From contig CBFDUE010000011.1 in NCBI GenBank assembly GCA_965613025.1, positions 1 through 46,038 of the forward strand: 46,038 nt of DNA. Direction: 5' to 3'. This document shows, in pieces, positions 1-10,035 of the stretch. The DNA is from CAYTXJ01 sp965613025 (GTDB lineage: Bacteria > Desulfobacterota > DSM-4660 > Desulfatiglandales > JALVMZ01). Each line of letters opens with the position of its first letter. Within the stretch, counting starts at the first letter, position 1. A program made the position numbers and the translations under genes. Under the pieces are notes generated by a model. The model was not told the origin of the DNA. It was given only the letters and a program-made list of their open reading frames with translations, and did not search any database.

Positions 1-68
1 TGATACGGCGACCACCGAGATCTACACCTAAGCCTTCGTCGGCAGCGTCAGATGTGTATAAGAGACAG
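1..68 (+). other. Illumina Nextera P5/i5 adapter (artefact)
   Basis: Positions 1-27 are the P5 end sequence, 28-35 read CTAAGCCT (an i5 index), 36-49 read TCGTCGGCAGCGTC and 50-68 are the 19-bp Tn5 mosaic end. This is library adapter, not genome. The biological sequence starts at 69, and any gene call crossing this point should be trimmed. Confidence 0.99.
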
Positions 69-70
69 GT

Positions 71-3000
71 AATAGGGTAGAGCTTTTAACTGAAAAATTT
101 TTAGATGTAATAAAGGAACCGCTTTCATCTCCCTTTATTCCAGAGATAGTGGTGGTTCAGAGCCAGGGAATGAAACAGTTTCTCACCTTAGAGATTGCCA
201 AGGGTCTTGGGATATGTGCAAATATCAGGTTTGTATTTCCTAATGATTTGTTGTCTGAACTCTTTTTAATTGCCTTAAAAGAGACATTCGATAGCAGGTC
301 CTTTGATGTTCAAATTATGAGCTGGGCTATCATGGACATACTAAAATCAAAAATTAACGATAGCAATTTTAAAGAGATAAGAAGTTATCTTGGAAGTGAT
401 GAAGATGAATTCAAGCTCTTTCAACTTGCACATCAACTTGCCTATGTGTTCGACAGATATATCCTCTTTAGGATTCAGATGCTAAAGGATTGGGAAAGAA
501 GAAAGGACAATAACTGGCAGGCAATAACCTGGAGGGAGCTAAGAAGCAGAATAGGTTCAAGTCCTCTTTCAGATGTGGGCCTAAGATTCTTAAATGTCTT
601 AAAGGCAGGAAATGCACTAAGAGAGGATTTTCCTCAGAGGATCATACTCTTTGGAATATCATATCTTCCGGAGTTTCACTTAGAGATACTCAAAGCGGTT
701 TCCAGATATACCGATGTGTATCTCTTTTTTATGAATCCTTGTAAGGAATTCTGGGTGGATGCAGATAAGGATTCAACCAATCCACTTCTTTTTTCCTTTG
801 GAGCGCAAGGAGCCAATTTTTTGAACAGGGTGGTTGAATCTGAATACATTGATCTTTCAGAATTTCAGGAAATTAAAGAGGATTCCCTTCTTCATATGAT
901 TCAGTCTGATATATTGCATATGAAAGACAGAGGTAAAGACAGTCAAAAGACCAGGATATCAAGAGATGACAATTCAGTTCAGATACATTGCTGCCATAGT
1001 CGCATGCGAGAGATGGAGGTGCTTCAGGATCAACTTTTGAAAATAATTGAACAGGAGAAGGTATCTCCTGAAGAGATAATTGTTATGATGCCAGAGATAG
1101 AACCTTATATCCCCTATATACTATCTGTGTTTAATCTACCACAAGAGGATCCAAGATACATCTCATACAGGATAAGTGATAGAGACATGACAAGAGAAAA
1201 TCCTTTGTGTGAGCCATTTTTTCAGATCTTAGATCTCCCAGAGGGTAGATTTACCGCTTCAGAGGTGGTGCAGATTCTCTCCTCCCCTTACATAATGAAT
1301 AAGTTTGAAATCTCTGAGCCTGAGCTTGAGATAATTAAGTGGTGGATTCAAAAGACAGGTATAAGGTGGGCAATGAAGGGGGAGGATAAAGAAGCACACG
1401 GAGTTCATCCAAGTGAAGAACACACCTGGAGCTTTGGTATTAAGAGACTTCTTCTCGGATATGCCATTTTGGGTGAAGGAAGGCGTTTTTTTAAGGATAT
1501 CCTTCCCTATGATCATATAGAAGGGGAACTTGCTGAGCTACTTGGTAGGTTTCTTGAATTTTTATTCACCCTGTATGATATATACAGGAAATTACACAGT
1601 AGAATGGATCTTAAGGGATGGGCAGATCTTTTAAATGATGTAATTGAGAGGATGTTTTTAAAAGATGAAGAGACCTCTTTCTATATTCAACAGCTGCGAA
1701 AGATAATTGAGTTTCTATATGAGGCTGGTGAGTGCTCAAATTTTAGATACAAAGTGGGATTTCGAACCATCAGATATTACCTAAGGGGGTTAATGAGCAG
1801 GGAGAGATCTACAGGAAGATTCCTTACAGAGGGAGTCACATTCTGCTCCATGCTTCCTATGAGAAGTGTTCCCTTTAAGGTGGTCTGCATTCTGGGTATG
1901 AATGGAGATTCATATCCAAGACAGGAAAGGACATTAGGTTTTGACCTCATGCAAAAGGATCCAAAGAGAGGGGATCCTTCAAGGAGACAGGATGACAGAT
2001 ACCTATTTTTAGAAGCAATACTGTCTGCGAGAAAGAGGCTGCATATCAGCTATGTGGGAAGGGATATAAGAGATAATACTCCTGTTCCTCCTTCTGTGCT
2101 TGTAAGTGAGCTTATGGACTATATTCAGGATAGCTTTATTATGGAAGATGGGAGTGACATACTGGATCATATAGTTTTGGAACACAGGATGCATGGATTT
2201 AGCAAGGAATATTTCAAAGGAGACAGGAGACTTTTTAGCTATAATGAGGACTACTTTAAGGCCGCAAAGGTATCCTTCAAGGTTAAAGATAATAAAGATT
2301 CCTTTATTTCCGCCTTAAAAGAAGCTCCAGAAGAATTTAAGAGGATAAGTATAAGGGATTTTGTGAGATTTTTTAAAAATCCTTCAAGGTTCCTTTTAAA
2401 TAGAAGGCTCTTTATGGAGCTTGAAATTCCCTATCTTAAGGTGGAAGACAGAGAGCCCTTTTCCTTAGATCCATACAAAGAGGCAGTTATAGGATACAAG
2501 GTCTTAGAAGAGCTTCTGGAAGGGGAATCATTAAAGGAGATCAGAAGAAGGTTAATGATAGATCCAGACCTCCCCCAGGGAGCGGTAAGATCCGTTATGA
2601 TAGATGAAATCATAAGAGATGCTCTAAACCTCTATATGGAACTAAAGAAGGTTATAGGAGATGATAAGGCTGTTAAGATTAAGGCGGATCTGGAGATAGA
2701 AGACTTTAAGTTAGAAGGTGAAATAGAGAATATGTTTTTAAACAAGGGACATCTGAGATACAAGATCTCTCATATACATCCAAAGGATTATCTGGATGCG
2801 TGGATTAGGCATATCTTGATCTGCGCCAATGGAAATCCAATTCCCACATACATTGTGGGAAGGGAAAAGAAAAAAGATAAAAGGTATAGGATACTTAGGA
2901 TACAGAGACTTAGAGATGCAAAAGAGATACTTAAAGATCTCCTCCAGATATACTGGTTAGGACTTAAAAGGCCCATACACTTTTTCCCTGAAAGCTCCTA

Positions 3001-3223
3001 TAAATATATGGAATCATACTTGAAATATGGGGATCATAAAAAAGCTCTTGAATCTGCCAAAAAGATCTGGGAGGGAAATCCCCCTTATAAAAGGGGAGAG
3101 AAGGAAGACCCATATATAAGACTCTGCTTTAAGGGAAGAGATCCCTTTGATAAGGAATTTTTTGAGTTATCCAGAATCATATATGAACCCCTATTTAGGT
3201 GTATAGAGAACAGGAATGTATAA
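71..3223 (+). CDS. recC: RecC, exonuclease V gamma subunit (5' truncated)
   Basis: RecC is the Chi-recognising, inactive-helicase scaffold of the RecBCD helicase/nuclease that processes double-strand DNA ends. The frame is open from the adapter junction at 69. Codons from 71 read NRVELLTEKFLDVI and run without a stop into the later GTG at 149, which should therefore not be taken as the start. The upstream residues match the family pattern (a SNRL-type motif, then VQSQGMKQFL and GICANI, where E. coli has VQSTGMAQWL and GIAANI). From family knowledge I infer that only about ten N-terminal residues are missing. About 1050 residues remain, compared with 1122 in E. coli. The gene overlaps recB by 8 bp, so the two are translationally coupled. 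The identification rests on these motifs and on the recB/recD neighbours. Confidence 0.93.
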   Translation, partial: NRVELLTEKFLDVIKEPLSSPFIPEIVVVQSQGMKQFLTLEIAKGLGICANIRFVFPNDLLSELFLIALKETFDSRSFDVQIMSWAIMDILKSKINDSNFKEIRSYLGSDEDEFKLFQLAHQLAYVFDRYILFRIQMLKDWERRKDNNWQAITWRELRSRIGSSPLSDVGLRFLNVLKAGNALREDFPQRIILFGISYLPEFHLEILKAVSRYTDVYLFFMNPCKEFWVDADKDSTNPLLFSFGAQGANFLNRVVESEYIDLSEFQEIKEDSLLHMIQSDILHMKDRGKDSQKTRISRDDNSVQIHCCHSRMREMEVLQDQLLKIIEQEKVSPEEIIVMMPEIEPYIPYILSVFNLPQEDPRYISYRISDRDMTRENPLCEPFFQILDLPEGRFTASEVVQILSSPYIMNKFEISEPELEIIKWWIQKTGIRWAMKGEDKEAHGVHPSEEHTWSFGIKRLLLGYAILGEGRRFFKDILPYDHIEGELAELLGRFLEFLFTLYDIYRKLHSRMDLKGWADLLNDVIERMFLKDEETSFYIQQLRKIIEFLYEAGECSNFRYKVGFRTIRYYLRGLMSRERSTGRFLTEGVTFCSMLPMRSVPFKVVCILGMNGDSYPRQERTLGFDLMQKDPKRGDPSRRQDDRYLFLEAILSARKRLHISYVGRDIRDNTPVPPSVLVSELMDYIQDSFIMEDGSDILDHIVLEHRMHGFSKEYFKGDRRLFSYNEDYFKAAKVSFKVKDNKDSFISALKEAPEEFKRISIRDFVRFFKNPSRFLLNRRLFMELEIPYLKVEDREPFSLDPYKEAVIGYKVLEELLEGESLKEIRRRLMIDPDLPQGAVRSVMIDEIIRDALNLYMELKKVIGDDKAVKIKADLEIEDFKLEGEIENMFLNKGHLRYKISHIHPKDYLDAWIRHILICANGNPIPTYIVGREKKKDKRYRILRIQRLRDAKEILKDLLQIYWLGLKRPIHFFPESSYKYMESYLKYGDHKKALESAKKIWEGNPPYKRGEKEDPYIRLCFKGRDPFDKEFFELSRIIYEPLFRCIENRNV

Positions 3224-6200
3224 AAAGATAGAAGACCCTTGCTTTAACATTCCACTTGAAGGCCAGATTCTGCTTGAAGCAAATGCAGGATGTGGAAAGA
3301 CATATATGCTTACGAACCTCTTTTTGAGGTTTCTTATAGAAAAGGGATTGAGTGTTTCCCAGATCCTCTCCCTTACCTATACCGAATCAGCTACTCAGGA
3401 GCTAAAAGAGCGAATAAGGGATAGAATAAGGTTTGCACACAGGGTGTTTAGTGGGAAGACAGAGGATCCCATTATTTCCACTTTCATGGATAGAGTAGAT
3501 GTAGCTGAAGTAAAGGATAGACTTGAGGAGGCATTAAGAGAACTTGACAAGGCATCAATACATACCATTCACGGCTTTTGCTATAGGGTCCTTCGTGAAC
3601 TTGCCTTTTATTCTGGCCTTCCTTTTGAGCTCGAACCTATAACTGATGAGACCCATTATAGGAAAGAGCTCTTGGAGGACTTCTGGAGGAATTCAGTATG
3701 CACTGAAGATGAGATATTAGTCAGGCTTTTGGTAAAAAGTGGTGGAATAAAGCTCCTGTGGAGGGTCCTGAACTTAACTTTTGCAAGATTAGATCCTAAA
3801 ATTTTAACCATTGGTATGAGTATAGACTATGGCGAAAAGATAGAGGAATTTAGAGAAAAGTTTAGGATATTTCTGGATCTCTTAGATAAACATATGAGTG
3901 ATCTTGAAAAGTTATTGGAGTATCTAAAAGAGATGAATAAGAGGAGCTTTTCAAAGGAAAAGGTAGATGAGATTCTAAAAGCATTTCAGTTGGCTAAAAA
4001 GATAGGGGTTCCAGATCCTTTTATATTTTTAAATTACAGATCCCAGATCAGAAAGATCTCTGAGGCAGGATCCCATCCCCTGTTTTCCATTGTAGGTGAA
4101 TTATTGAGCCTCTCAGAAGAGATTGAGGAGTTATTTCGCTATAGGGTTCAGCAGATGGAATCGTGGCTGATTGAAAGCTCCTCTTCAATACTAAGAGAGA
4201 AGAAGCTAAAGGAAGGCAGGATCTATTTTGACGACATGCTTATACTCTTATACGAATCTCTCAAAGGAGAGGGCGGGGCTCGGCTCTCTGAGAAGATAAG
4301 GGAAGACTACAAGGTGGCCTTGGTAGATGAATTTCAGGACACAGACCCTATTCAGTATTCTATCTTAAAGAGTATCTATTATCCTAATGGAACCATTGTC
4401 TTTATAGGAGATCCAAAACAGTCCATATATGGTTTCAGGGGAGCAGATATATTTTCATATATCAAGGCCGTTAGCGAGGTCAAAGAGAGGTATCTTCTGA
4501 TTCAGAACTGGAGATCAGAAAAAGGGATTCTTTCTGCTGTAAATAGCCTTTTTTCATTAAAAAGAACCCCTTTTCTAATTGATGAAATAGGATATGAGCC
4601 TTCTCAGAGCGCAGAGGAGAGATCTTCTGTCCCACTACTTTTAGATGGAAGTAGGGAAGAGGGGATCAAAATATTTCTTATAAAAAATGGAGGTAAAAAG
4701 GGGCTTAGCAAGTATGAGGCGGGCAGATACATATCTAAGGTAATGGCAGGTAAGATAGCTCAACTTCTTAAGCTTTCTAAGGATGGTAAGGCAATCTTGG
4801 GAGATAGGCCACTTAGACCTGGGGATATTGCTGTGCTGGTTAGAAAAAACTCACAGGCAAGGCTCTTTAAGGAGGCACTTTCTTCCTTAAACATTCCCTC
4901 TGTGATCTATAGCACTGAGGATCTTTTTCAGACCCAGGAGGCAGAAGAGCTCCTCTGGATCCTTCATGCCGTCTTTGAACCCCATAGTCGTTATTCCATC
5001 TTAAGGGCTCTTGGATCTGAGATTATGGGATTTAGGGCAGAAGAGATCAACTCCATTATAGAGGATGAAGAGAGGTGGGAGGAGGAGATACTCAGGTTTG
5101 AAAAATATCACATGCTTCTAAACCGTGATGGCCTGATGAGAATGTTCAGGACACTTATGAAGGAGATGGGAACTCTCGAAAGACTCCTTTCTCTTCCAGA
5201 TGGAAAGAGGCGAATTACAGACCTTTTTCAGCTTTTGGAGATGGTATTTGAAAGCAGCATTCAGAGAGGGCTTAGGGGTAAGGAGATACTCAGGTGGTTG
5301 CAGGATAGGATAAAAGGTGGGCAGATTGGGGAGGAAGAGCAGGAAATCAGGCTTGAAACTGATGAAGAGGCTGTAAAGGTGATTACCATACACAGAAGCA
5401 AAGGCCTTGAATTCCCCATTGTGTTTATTCCATTTGTTTGGGATCAGCCTCTAAGGGAAAGAGAAGGGCCTATTATTGTAAGAGGAAAAGAGGAGACCAT
5501 AATTGATCTTGGCTCTCTGGAAATTGATTCAAACAAAAATTCAGAAAGGGTTCAGACCCTTTCAGAAGAGCTGAGGCTTCTTTATGTGGCAATTACAAGG
5601 GCAAAAAACCTCTGCTATCTTGCATGGGGAAGGATAAGTGGGGTCGAATCTTCTCCTTTTACATATCTCTTAAAAGATAAAGAGGAGCCCTCTTTTAATC
5701 AGCCTGAAAGAGCCTTGAAAAAGCTGATTCAAAGCTCTAATGGAAGCATTGAGCTTATACCTGATAAAGAGATCGAGAGACTATCTGGGGTTAAACCCAT
5801 TGAAGAAGAGAAGGCAGAGGAGCTTGAATTCAGTGATTTTAAAGGAAAGATCCAAAACGCCTGGCACATAAATAGCTTTTCAAGCCTTTCTGGCAGAAGA
5901 GCAAAGCAAGATGAAAGGGATAGGGATGAAGATGTCCTGGTCTCAGAGCTCCCTGAAGAGGAGGAGGTATCCATATTTACATTTCCAAGGGGAGCAGAGT
6001 GCGGAATTATGATACATGAGATCATGGAAGAGCTTAATTTTCAGGCAGAAAAAGGGGAGGTTGAAGGTCTTGTAAGGGATAAGATTCAGAGATATGGATA
6101 TGAGGAAAAGTGGGTATCTCCACTTGTTGAGACAATCTGCAGTACCCTTGAGATCCCTTTAATGTTTCTGAAGGATCGGTTTTGTCTAAGAGACATTCCA

Positions 6201-6686
6201 CCACAAAATCGCATAAATGAGATGGAATTTATATATCCCATAAGGAAGATTAAAAAAGAGGATTTCATTGAGCTTTTGGGAGTGGAGATAGATAGTTTAG
6301 AGGGAAGAAGACTTACATTTTCACCTACCTATGGATTCATGAAAGGATTTATCGACTTAGTATTTGAATATAATGGAAGGTTCTATCTTGTGGACTGGAA
6401 GACCAACTATTTAGGGCCTGAAAGGAGCTATTATGGGGAAAGATACCTTAAAAAAGAGATGACTCAATCATTATATCACCTTCAGTATCACATCTACTGG
6501 CTTTCCCTTTATCTCTTTTTAAGATCAAGGCTCCCTGAATTTGACTATGAGACACACATGGGATGTATCTATTACATATTTTTGAGGGGTGTGGGAAGGG
6601 AAGATCCATTGAAGTATGGTATCTTTATGGATAGACCCAAAAAGGAGCTTATATATAAGTTATGCAAGAGGATAGTGGATTACTAA
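3216..6686 (+). CDS. recB: RecB, exonuclease V beta subunit (helicase-nuclease)
   Basis: RecB is the 3'-5' SF1A helicase and the only nuclease subunit of RecBCD. The Walker A motif AGCGKT lies at residues 24-29 and Walker B is LVDEFQDTD. The helicase motif GDPKQSIYGFRGAD follows, and the late motif VITIHRSKGLEFP is present. The C-terminal nuclease domain carries GFIDLVF (D1047) and LVDWKTNYLG (D1060, K1062), matching the metal-binding and catalytic residues of E. coli RecB. The upstream GIMIHEIMEEL could supply the conserved histidine. At 1156 residues it is full length for the family (1180 in E. coli). It starts inside the end of recC and overlaps recD by 25 bp. All key residues seen are intact, so the complex should be an active helicase-nuclease. 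Confidence 0.97.
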   Translation: MYKKIEDPCFNIPLEGQILLEANAGCGKTYMLTNLFLRFLIEKGLSVSQILSLTYTESATQELKERIRDRIRFAHRVFSGKTEDPIISTFMDRVDVAEVKDRLEEALRELDKASIHTIHGFCYRVLRELAFYSGLPFELEPITDETHYRKELLEDFWRNSVCTEDEILVRLLVKSGGIKLLWRVLNLTFARLDPKILTIGMSIDYGEKIEEFREKFRIFLDLLDKHMSDLEKLLEYLKEMNKRSFSKEKVDEILKAFQLAKKIGVPDPFIFLNYRSQIRKISEAGSHPLFSIVGELLSLSEEIEELFRYRVQQMESWLIESSSSILREKKLKEGRIYFDDMLILLYESLKGEGGARLSEKIREDYKVALVDEFQDTDPIQYSILKSIYYPNGTIVFIGDPKQSIYGFRGADIFSYIKAVSEVKERYLLIQNWRSEKGILSAVNSLFSLKRTPFLIDEIGYEPSQSAEERSSVPLLLDGSREEGIKIFLIKNGGKKGLSKYEAGRYISKVMAGKIAQLLKLSKDGKAILGDRPLRPGDIAVLVRKNSQARLFKEALSSLNIPSVIYSTEDLFQTQEAEELLWILHAVFEPHSRYSILRALGSEIMGFRAEEINSIIEDEERWEEEILRFEKYHMLLNRDGLMRMFRTLMKEMGTLERLLSLPDGKRRITDLFQLLEMVFESSIQRGLRGKEILRWLQDRIKGGQIGEEEQEIRLETDEEAVKVITIHRSKGLEFPIVFIPFVWDQPLREREGPIIVRGKEETIIDLGSLEIDSNKNSERVQTLSEELRLLYVAITRAKNLCYLAWGRISGVESSPFTYLLKDKEEPSFNQPERALKKLIQSSNGSIELIPDKEIERLSGVKPIEEEKAEELEFSDFKGKIQNAWHINSFSSLSGRRAKQDERDRDEDVLVSELPEEEEVSIFTFPRGAECGIMIHEIMEELNFQAEKGEVEGLVRDKIQRYGYEEKWVSPLVETICSTLEIPLMFLKDRFCLRDIPPQNRINEMEFIYPIRKIKKEDFIELLGVEIDSLEGRRLTFSPTYGFMKGFIDLVFEYNGRFYLVDWKTNYLGPERSYYGERYLKKEMTQSLYHLQYHIYWLSLYLFLRSRLPEFDYETHMGCIYYIFLRGVGREDPLKYGIFMDRPKKELIYKLCKRIVDY

Positions 6687-8479
6687 AAGATATATTTAGC
6701 CCTATAGACCTACATTTTGCCTCCTTTATGGAAGAGCTTTCCGGAAGAAATGATCTAAACCTCTTTCTTGCTTCAGCCATTTTAAGCTATCTTAACAGAG
6801 AGGGGCATATATGTATAGATCTTGGCCAGCTTGAAGGACAAAGGTTTCCCTTAGATCAGGAATCCCCTTCAATTACCTGCCCAAGACTCAGAGATTGGAT
6901 TAAATCCCTTAAGGGATCAGATGTGGTGGGTGAGCCTGGTGAGTATAAACCCCTTGTGTTGGATCAGAATCAGAGACTGTATCTCTATAGATATTGGAGA
7001 TATGAACAGGGGCTTGTGGAATACCTTAAGGAGCGAGCAAAAGGAGTAAAAGATATAGATAGGATTCAAAGACTAAAAGAGAGTATCAAAAAACTGTTTC
7101 CACAGAGAAGCAAAGATAATGTTGATTGGCAGGTAATTGGATGTATTGTTGCATTTTTAAAGAGATTCTGTGTAATAACCGGTGGCCCAGGGACCGGGAA
7201 GACCTATCTGCTTTCCAGAATAATCTCCCTCTATCTGGAACTTATCTCTGAAGAATTGAATGTAGTTATAGCTACTCCAACAGGTAAGGCAGCATTCAGG
7301 GTCCAGGATTCACTAAGCTCTTCCCTTCCTGCAATTCCCCTTCCTGAAGCTCTAAAGAGGGAATTCCCTAAGGAGGCATTTACACTTCACAGACTATTGG
7401 GATATAGACATGGATATACCACTTTTTATCATAATAGAAAGAATCCTTTAAATGTGGATCTTTTGATTATAGATGAGGCATCAATGGTGGATCTTCCCCT
7501 GTTTTATAAGCTATTGGATGCCCTTCCTGAGCACTCCTCTCTGATCCTTTTAGGAGATAAGGATCAACTTGCCTCAGTTCAGCCAGGTTCTGTGCTTGCA
7601 GATATCTGTAATGCCGGACAAAGTAATAGATTTACAGCCCCATTCTCCAGGACATTAAAGGATATAAGTGGTTATGATATACAAAGTATAGAAGTTAAAA
7701 ATTCTATATCAGATTGTATTGTGGAGCTTAAAGAATATCATAGGTTTGATCCAAAAAGCGGGATATATCGTATCTCAAGGAAGATAAAGGAAGGAGATCT
7801 TGAAGGCACAATGAGTCTTTTTAGATCACCAGAGCTTTCAGATGTGGAATTTGTATCCATAAATTCATTTAAAGAGGTATATGAGATTATTCAGAAAGAG
7901 GTGGTCAGTCAGTATGCTCCCCTCTATTTTAAGGAGAATCCTGAAGAGCTATTGAAGATTATAACAGATTTTAGGATCTTGTGTGCTACAAGAATAGGGC
8001 CTGGGGGATCATTAGATCTGAATTCCTTTATTCAGGAAATACTTCAGAGAGAGGGTATAATTAGGGTAGAAGGTAGATGGTATAAGGGATGTCCAATCAT
8101 TATAACCAGAAATGACTATAACCTTCAGTTGTTTAATGGAGATTTGGGAATCTTAGCTAAGGCAGAAGATGGCAATCTTATGGCATACTTTTCAACTTCA
8201 GAAGGTAGTTTTAGATTCTATCCCCCATCTATCCTGTCTTCATATGAGTTGGCCTATGCAATAACAGTTCATAAGAGCCAGGGCTCTGAATTTGACTTCG
8301 TTTTACTCATCCTTCCTGAAAGGGATAGCCCCCTCTTATGTAAGGAGCTTATATATACTGCAATTACAAGGGCAAAGAGAAAAGTTAAGATTTTGGCCCA
8401 TGAAGATATATTAAGATCTGCACTTAAAAGAGAGACAAAGAGGGTATCAGGTATAGAGGATGCCCTCAGATCCTATTGA
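6662..8479 (+). CDS. recD: RecD, exonuclease V alpha subunit
   Basis: RecD is the 5'-3' SF1B motor of RecBCD. It has Walker A GGPGTGKT at about residues 174-181, Walker B LLIIDEASMVDLP, GDKDQLASVQPG and the C-terminal YAITVHKSQGSEFDFVLL motif followed by YTAITRAK. Its 605 residues match the family length. The start lies 25 bp inside recB, and an AGGAG about 14 nt upstream is a weak ribosome binding site, so translation is probably coupled. The gene ends at 8479 and overlaps the convergent VWA gene by 7 bp, leaving no room for a separate terminator. The order recC-recB-recD is compact and lacks the ptrA gene found in enterobacteria. Confidence 0.96.
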   Translation: MQEDSGLLKDIFSPIDLHFASFMEELSGRNDLNLFLASAILSYLNREGHICIDLGQLEGQRFPLDQESPSITCPRLRDWIKSLKGSDVVGEPGEYKPLVLDQNQRLYLYRYWRYEQGLVEYLKERAKGVKDIDRIQRLKESIKKLFPQRSKDNVDWQVIGCIVAFLKRFCVITGGPGTGKTYLLSRIISLYLELISEELNVVIATPTGKAAFRVQDSLSSSLPAIPLPEALKREFPKEAFTLHRLLGYRHGYTTFYHNRKNPLNVDLLIIDEASMVDLPLFYKLLDALPEHSSLILLGDKDQLASVQPGSVLADICNAGQSNRFTAPFSRTLKDISGYDIQSIEVKNSISDCIVELKEYHRFDPKSGIYRISRKIKEGDLEGTMSLFRSPELSDVEFVSINSFKEVYEIIQKEVVSQYAPLYFKENPEELLKIITDFRILCATRIGPGGSLDLNSFIQEILQREGIIRVEGRWYKGCPIIITRNDYNLQLFNGDLGILAKAEDGNLMAYFSTSEGSFRFYPPSILSSYELAYAITVHKSQGSEFDFVLLILPERDSPLLCKELIYTAITRAKRKVKILAHEDILRSALKRETKRVSGIEDALRSY

Positions 8480-10035
8480 TGAACTATATACTCTTTTACC
8501 TTTCCGAGCACTATCTTAGGTATGTCTTCTTTCTTTTCCACCGCAAATATGGATACATTCTTTCTTATCTGAAGAGACTGTCTAAAGGTCTCTACCTGTC
8601 TGCTCTTTCCAATGTGTACAGCAGTTACCCTGTTTTTACACTCATTAAAATATTCTATCAGAGTTTCCAGATTGGTAATCTGCATATCAGTGATCAGGAA
8701 GATATCAGGAATCTGGCTGTTTTGTAAGGATTCTATGTGTTCGACCATCAATCTTGTTCCACCCCCAAAATAGTGACATATGGCCCTGTATATATCCTTT
8801 CTCTTTTTTGAAAATGGAAGGATCCTCTTACCTCCTGCTCCTGCATCACTGAAGTTATATACAGCTACCTGCGCATCACTTCTCAAATATGCATCGCAGG
8901 CACATGCTGCTCCTAATACTGCATAAGAGAGATGTCTTTTGGGATCTGGCATACTCCCTGAGGAATCTATAATAATTATACAGTCTGGAATCCTCTCTTC
9001 ATTTCCAAAGATCTCCCCCTCTTTTCTTATCCATGTCTGGGTGATACCTGGCATCAGCTTTCCAAAACTTGTCCAGGGATCAATATCCTGAAAAGGCTTT
9101 CCCACCTCCCAAGGAGAGTGATGATGAGGATATAGGGATCCCGATCTCTTCATAGGGATCTTTTTTACAGGTAGCATGTATCTTTCAGCGAGCTTCATGT
9201 AGTATAGAATATCTGCATCCAGAGATCTTCCAGGGCCAAGCCCCATGGATGCCTCTTTTTCACCGAGCCCCTCTTTCAGATCCTTTTCAAAGTCAGATAC
9301 CAGATCAGAAAATTCAGAGGGGCCTTTAACTTCAGAGGCAATTTCTCTTAGGGCCTTATGAATCTCCTCTTCAGAATAAGAAGAGATGCTATGAGAGCCC
9401 ATTGGACCAGGATTTTGCATACTTTGTGTATTAAGTTCTTTCTTCAGAAGGGGAGCAATGATCCTTGAAAACCTCTTTATACTTTCCAACCACTTAGATC
9501 TATCCATATAGGGAAGACGAGACAGCTTTCTTGATACCTCTTCATGCCCCTGAACTCCCAGATCCACCTCCCAGATCTTTTGATAAAGGGCATAAATGGC
9601 AGATTGCACCTCATTTTTATCTGCGCTCCTATAGATATGGGGTATAGGGGTCTCTTTCTGGCTCACACATGTGGTATCTGCCACCACGTCCATAAATAGA
9701 TCAGTGGCCCTCTTTGCCAGATCTCTACTCTTTAAAATCTTTTTAGCTTCTCTATAAAGCCTTATATGGTTTGTAAGATCCCAGGGACAGAAAAGATAAT
9801 GTGATACTGCATGATCCAATAGACCTTCAAAGAGGGATTCAACAGGGACTCTTTCAGACATCCTCTCCACAAATTCCTTAGATATCCTGATCCTCTTATC
9901 CTTGATATCAAGACCAACTGCTTCATCCCCTTCTTTAAATTCAGGATCAGCTATCTCTGGAAAGAGATGATCTTTTCTGACCTTCTTCCATATCTCAAGC
10001 AGTGTATTTTTGTTATTTCTGTCTAACGGCCCCAT
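8473..10035 (-). CDS. VWA-domain protein with degenerate metallopeptidase-like N-terminus
   Basis: The protein has 520 residues. The C-terminal third is a von Willebrand A domain with a complete MIDAS: DSSGS at 357-361, GGGT at 424-427 and LITDM at 447-451. The N-terminus (about 35-90) resembles the putative metallopeptidase domain found beside VWA domains of the DUF2201 type, but the expected HExxH reads HAVSH (75-79), so the catalytic Glu is absent. It is the last gene of a three-gene unit and starts 13 bp inside the GXGXG gene. MoxR ATPase/VWA pairs generally act as chaperones that activate or insert metal into enzymes (CobS/CobT, ChlI/ChlD, NorQ/NorD, RavA/ViaA). Membership of that wider group is well supported. 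The client is unknown. Confidence 0.75.
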   Translation of the reverse strand: MGPLDRNNKNTLLEIWKKVRKDHLFPEIADPEFKEGDEAVGLDIKDKRIRISKEFVERMSERVPVESLFEGLLDHAVSHYLFCPWDLTNHIRLYREAKKILKSRDLAKRATDLFMDVVADTTCVSQKETPIPHIYRSADKNEVQSAIYALYQKIWEVDLGVQGHEEVSRKLSRLPYMDRSKWLESIKRFSRIIAPLLKKELNTQSMQNPGPMGSHSISSYSEEEIHKALREIASEVKGPSEFSDLVSDFEKDLKEGLGEKEASMGLGPGRSLDADILYYMKLAERYMLPVKKIPMKRSGSLYPHHHSPWEVGKPFQDIDPWTSFGKLMPGITQTWIRKEGEIFGNEERIPDCIIIIDSSGSMPDPKRHLSYAVLGAACACDAYLRSDAQVAVYNFSDAGAGGKRILPFSKKRKDIYRAICHYFGGGTRLMVEHIESLQNSQIPDIFLITDMQITNLETLIEYFNECKNRVTAVHIGKSRQVETFRQSLQIRKNVSIFAVEKKEDIPKIVLGKVKEYIVHQ

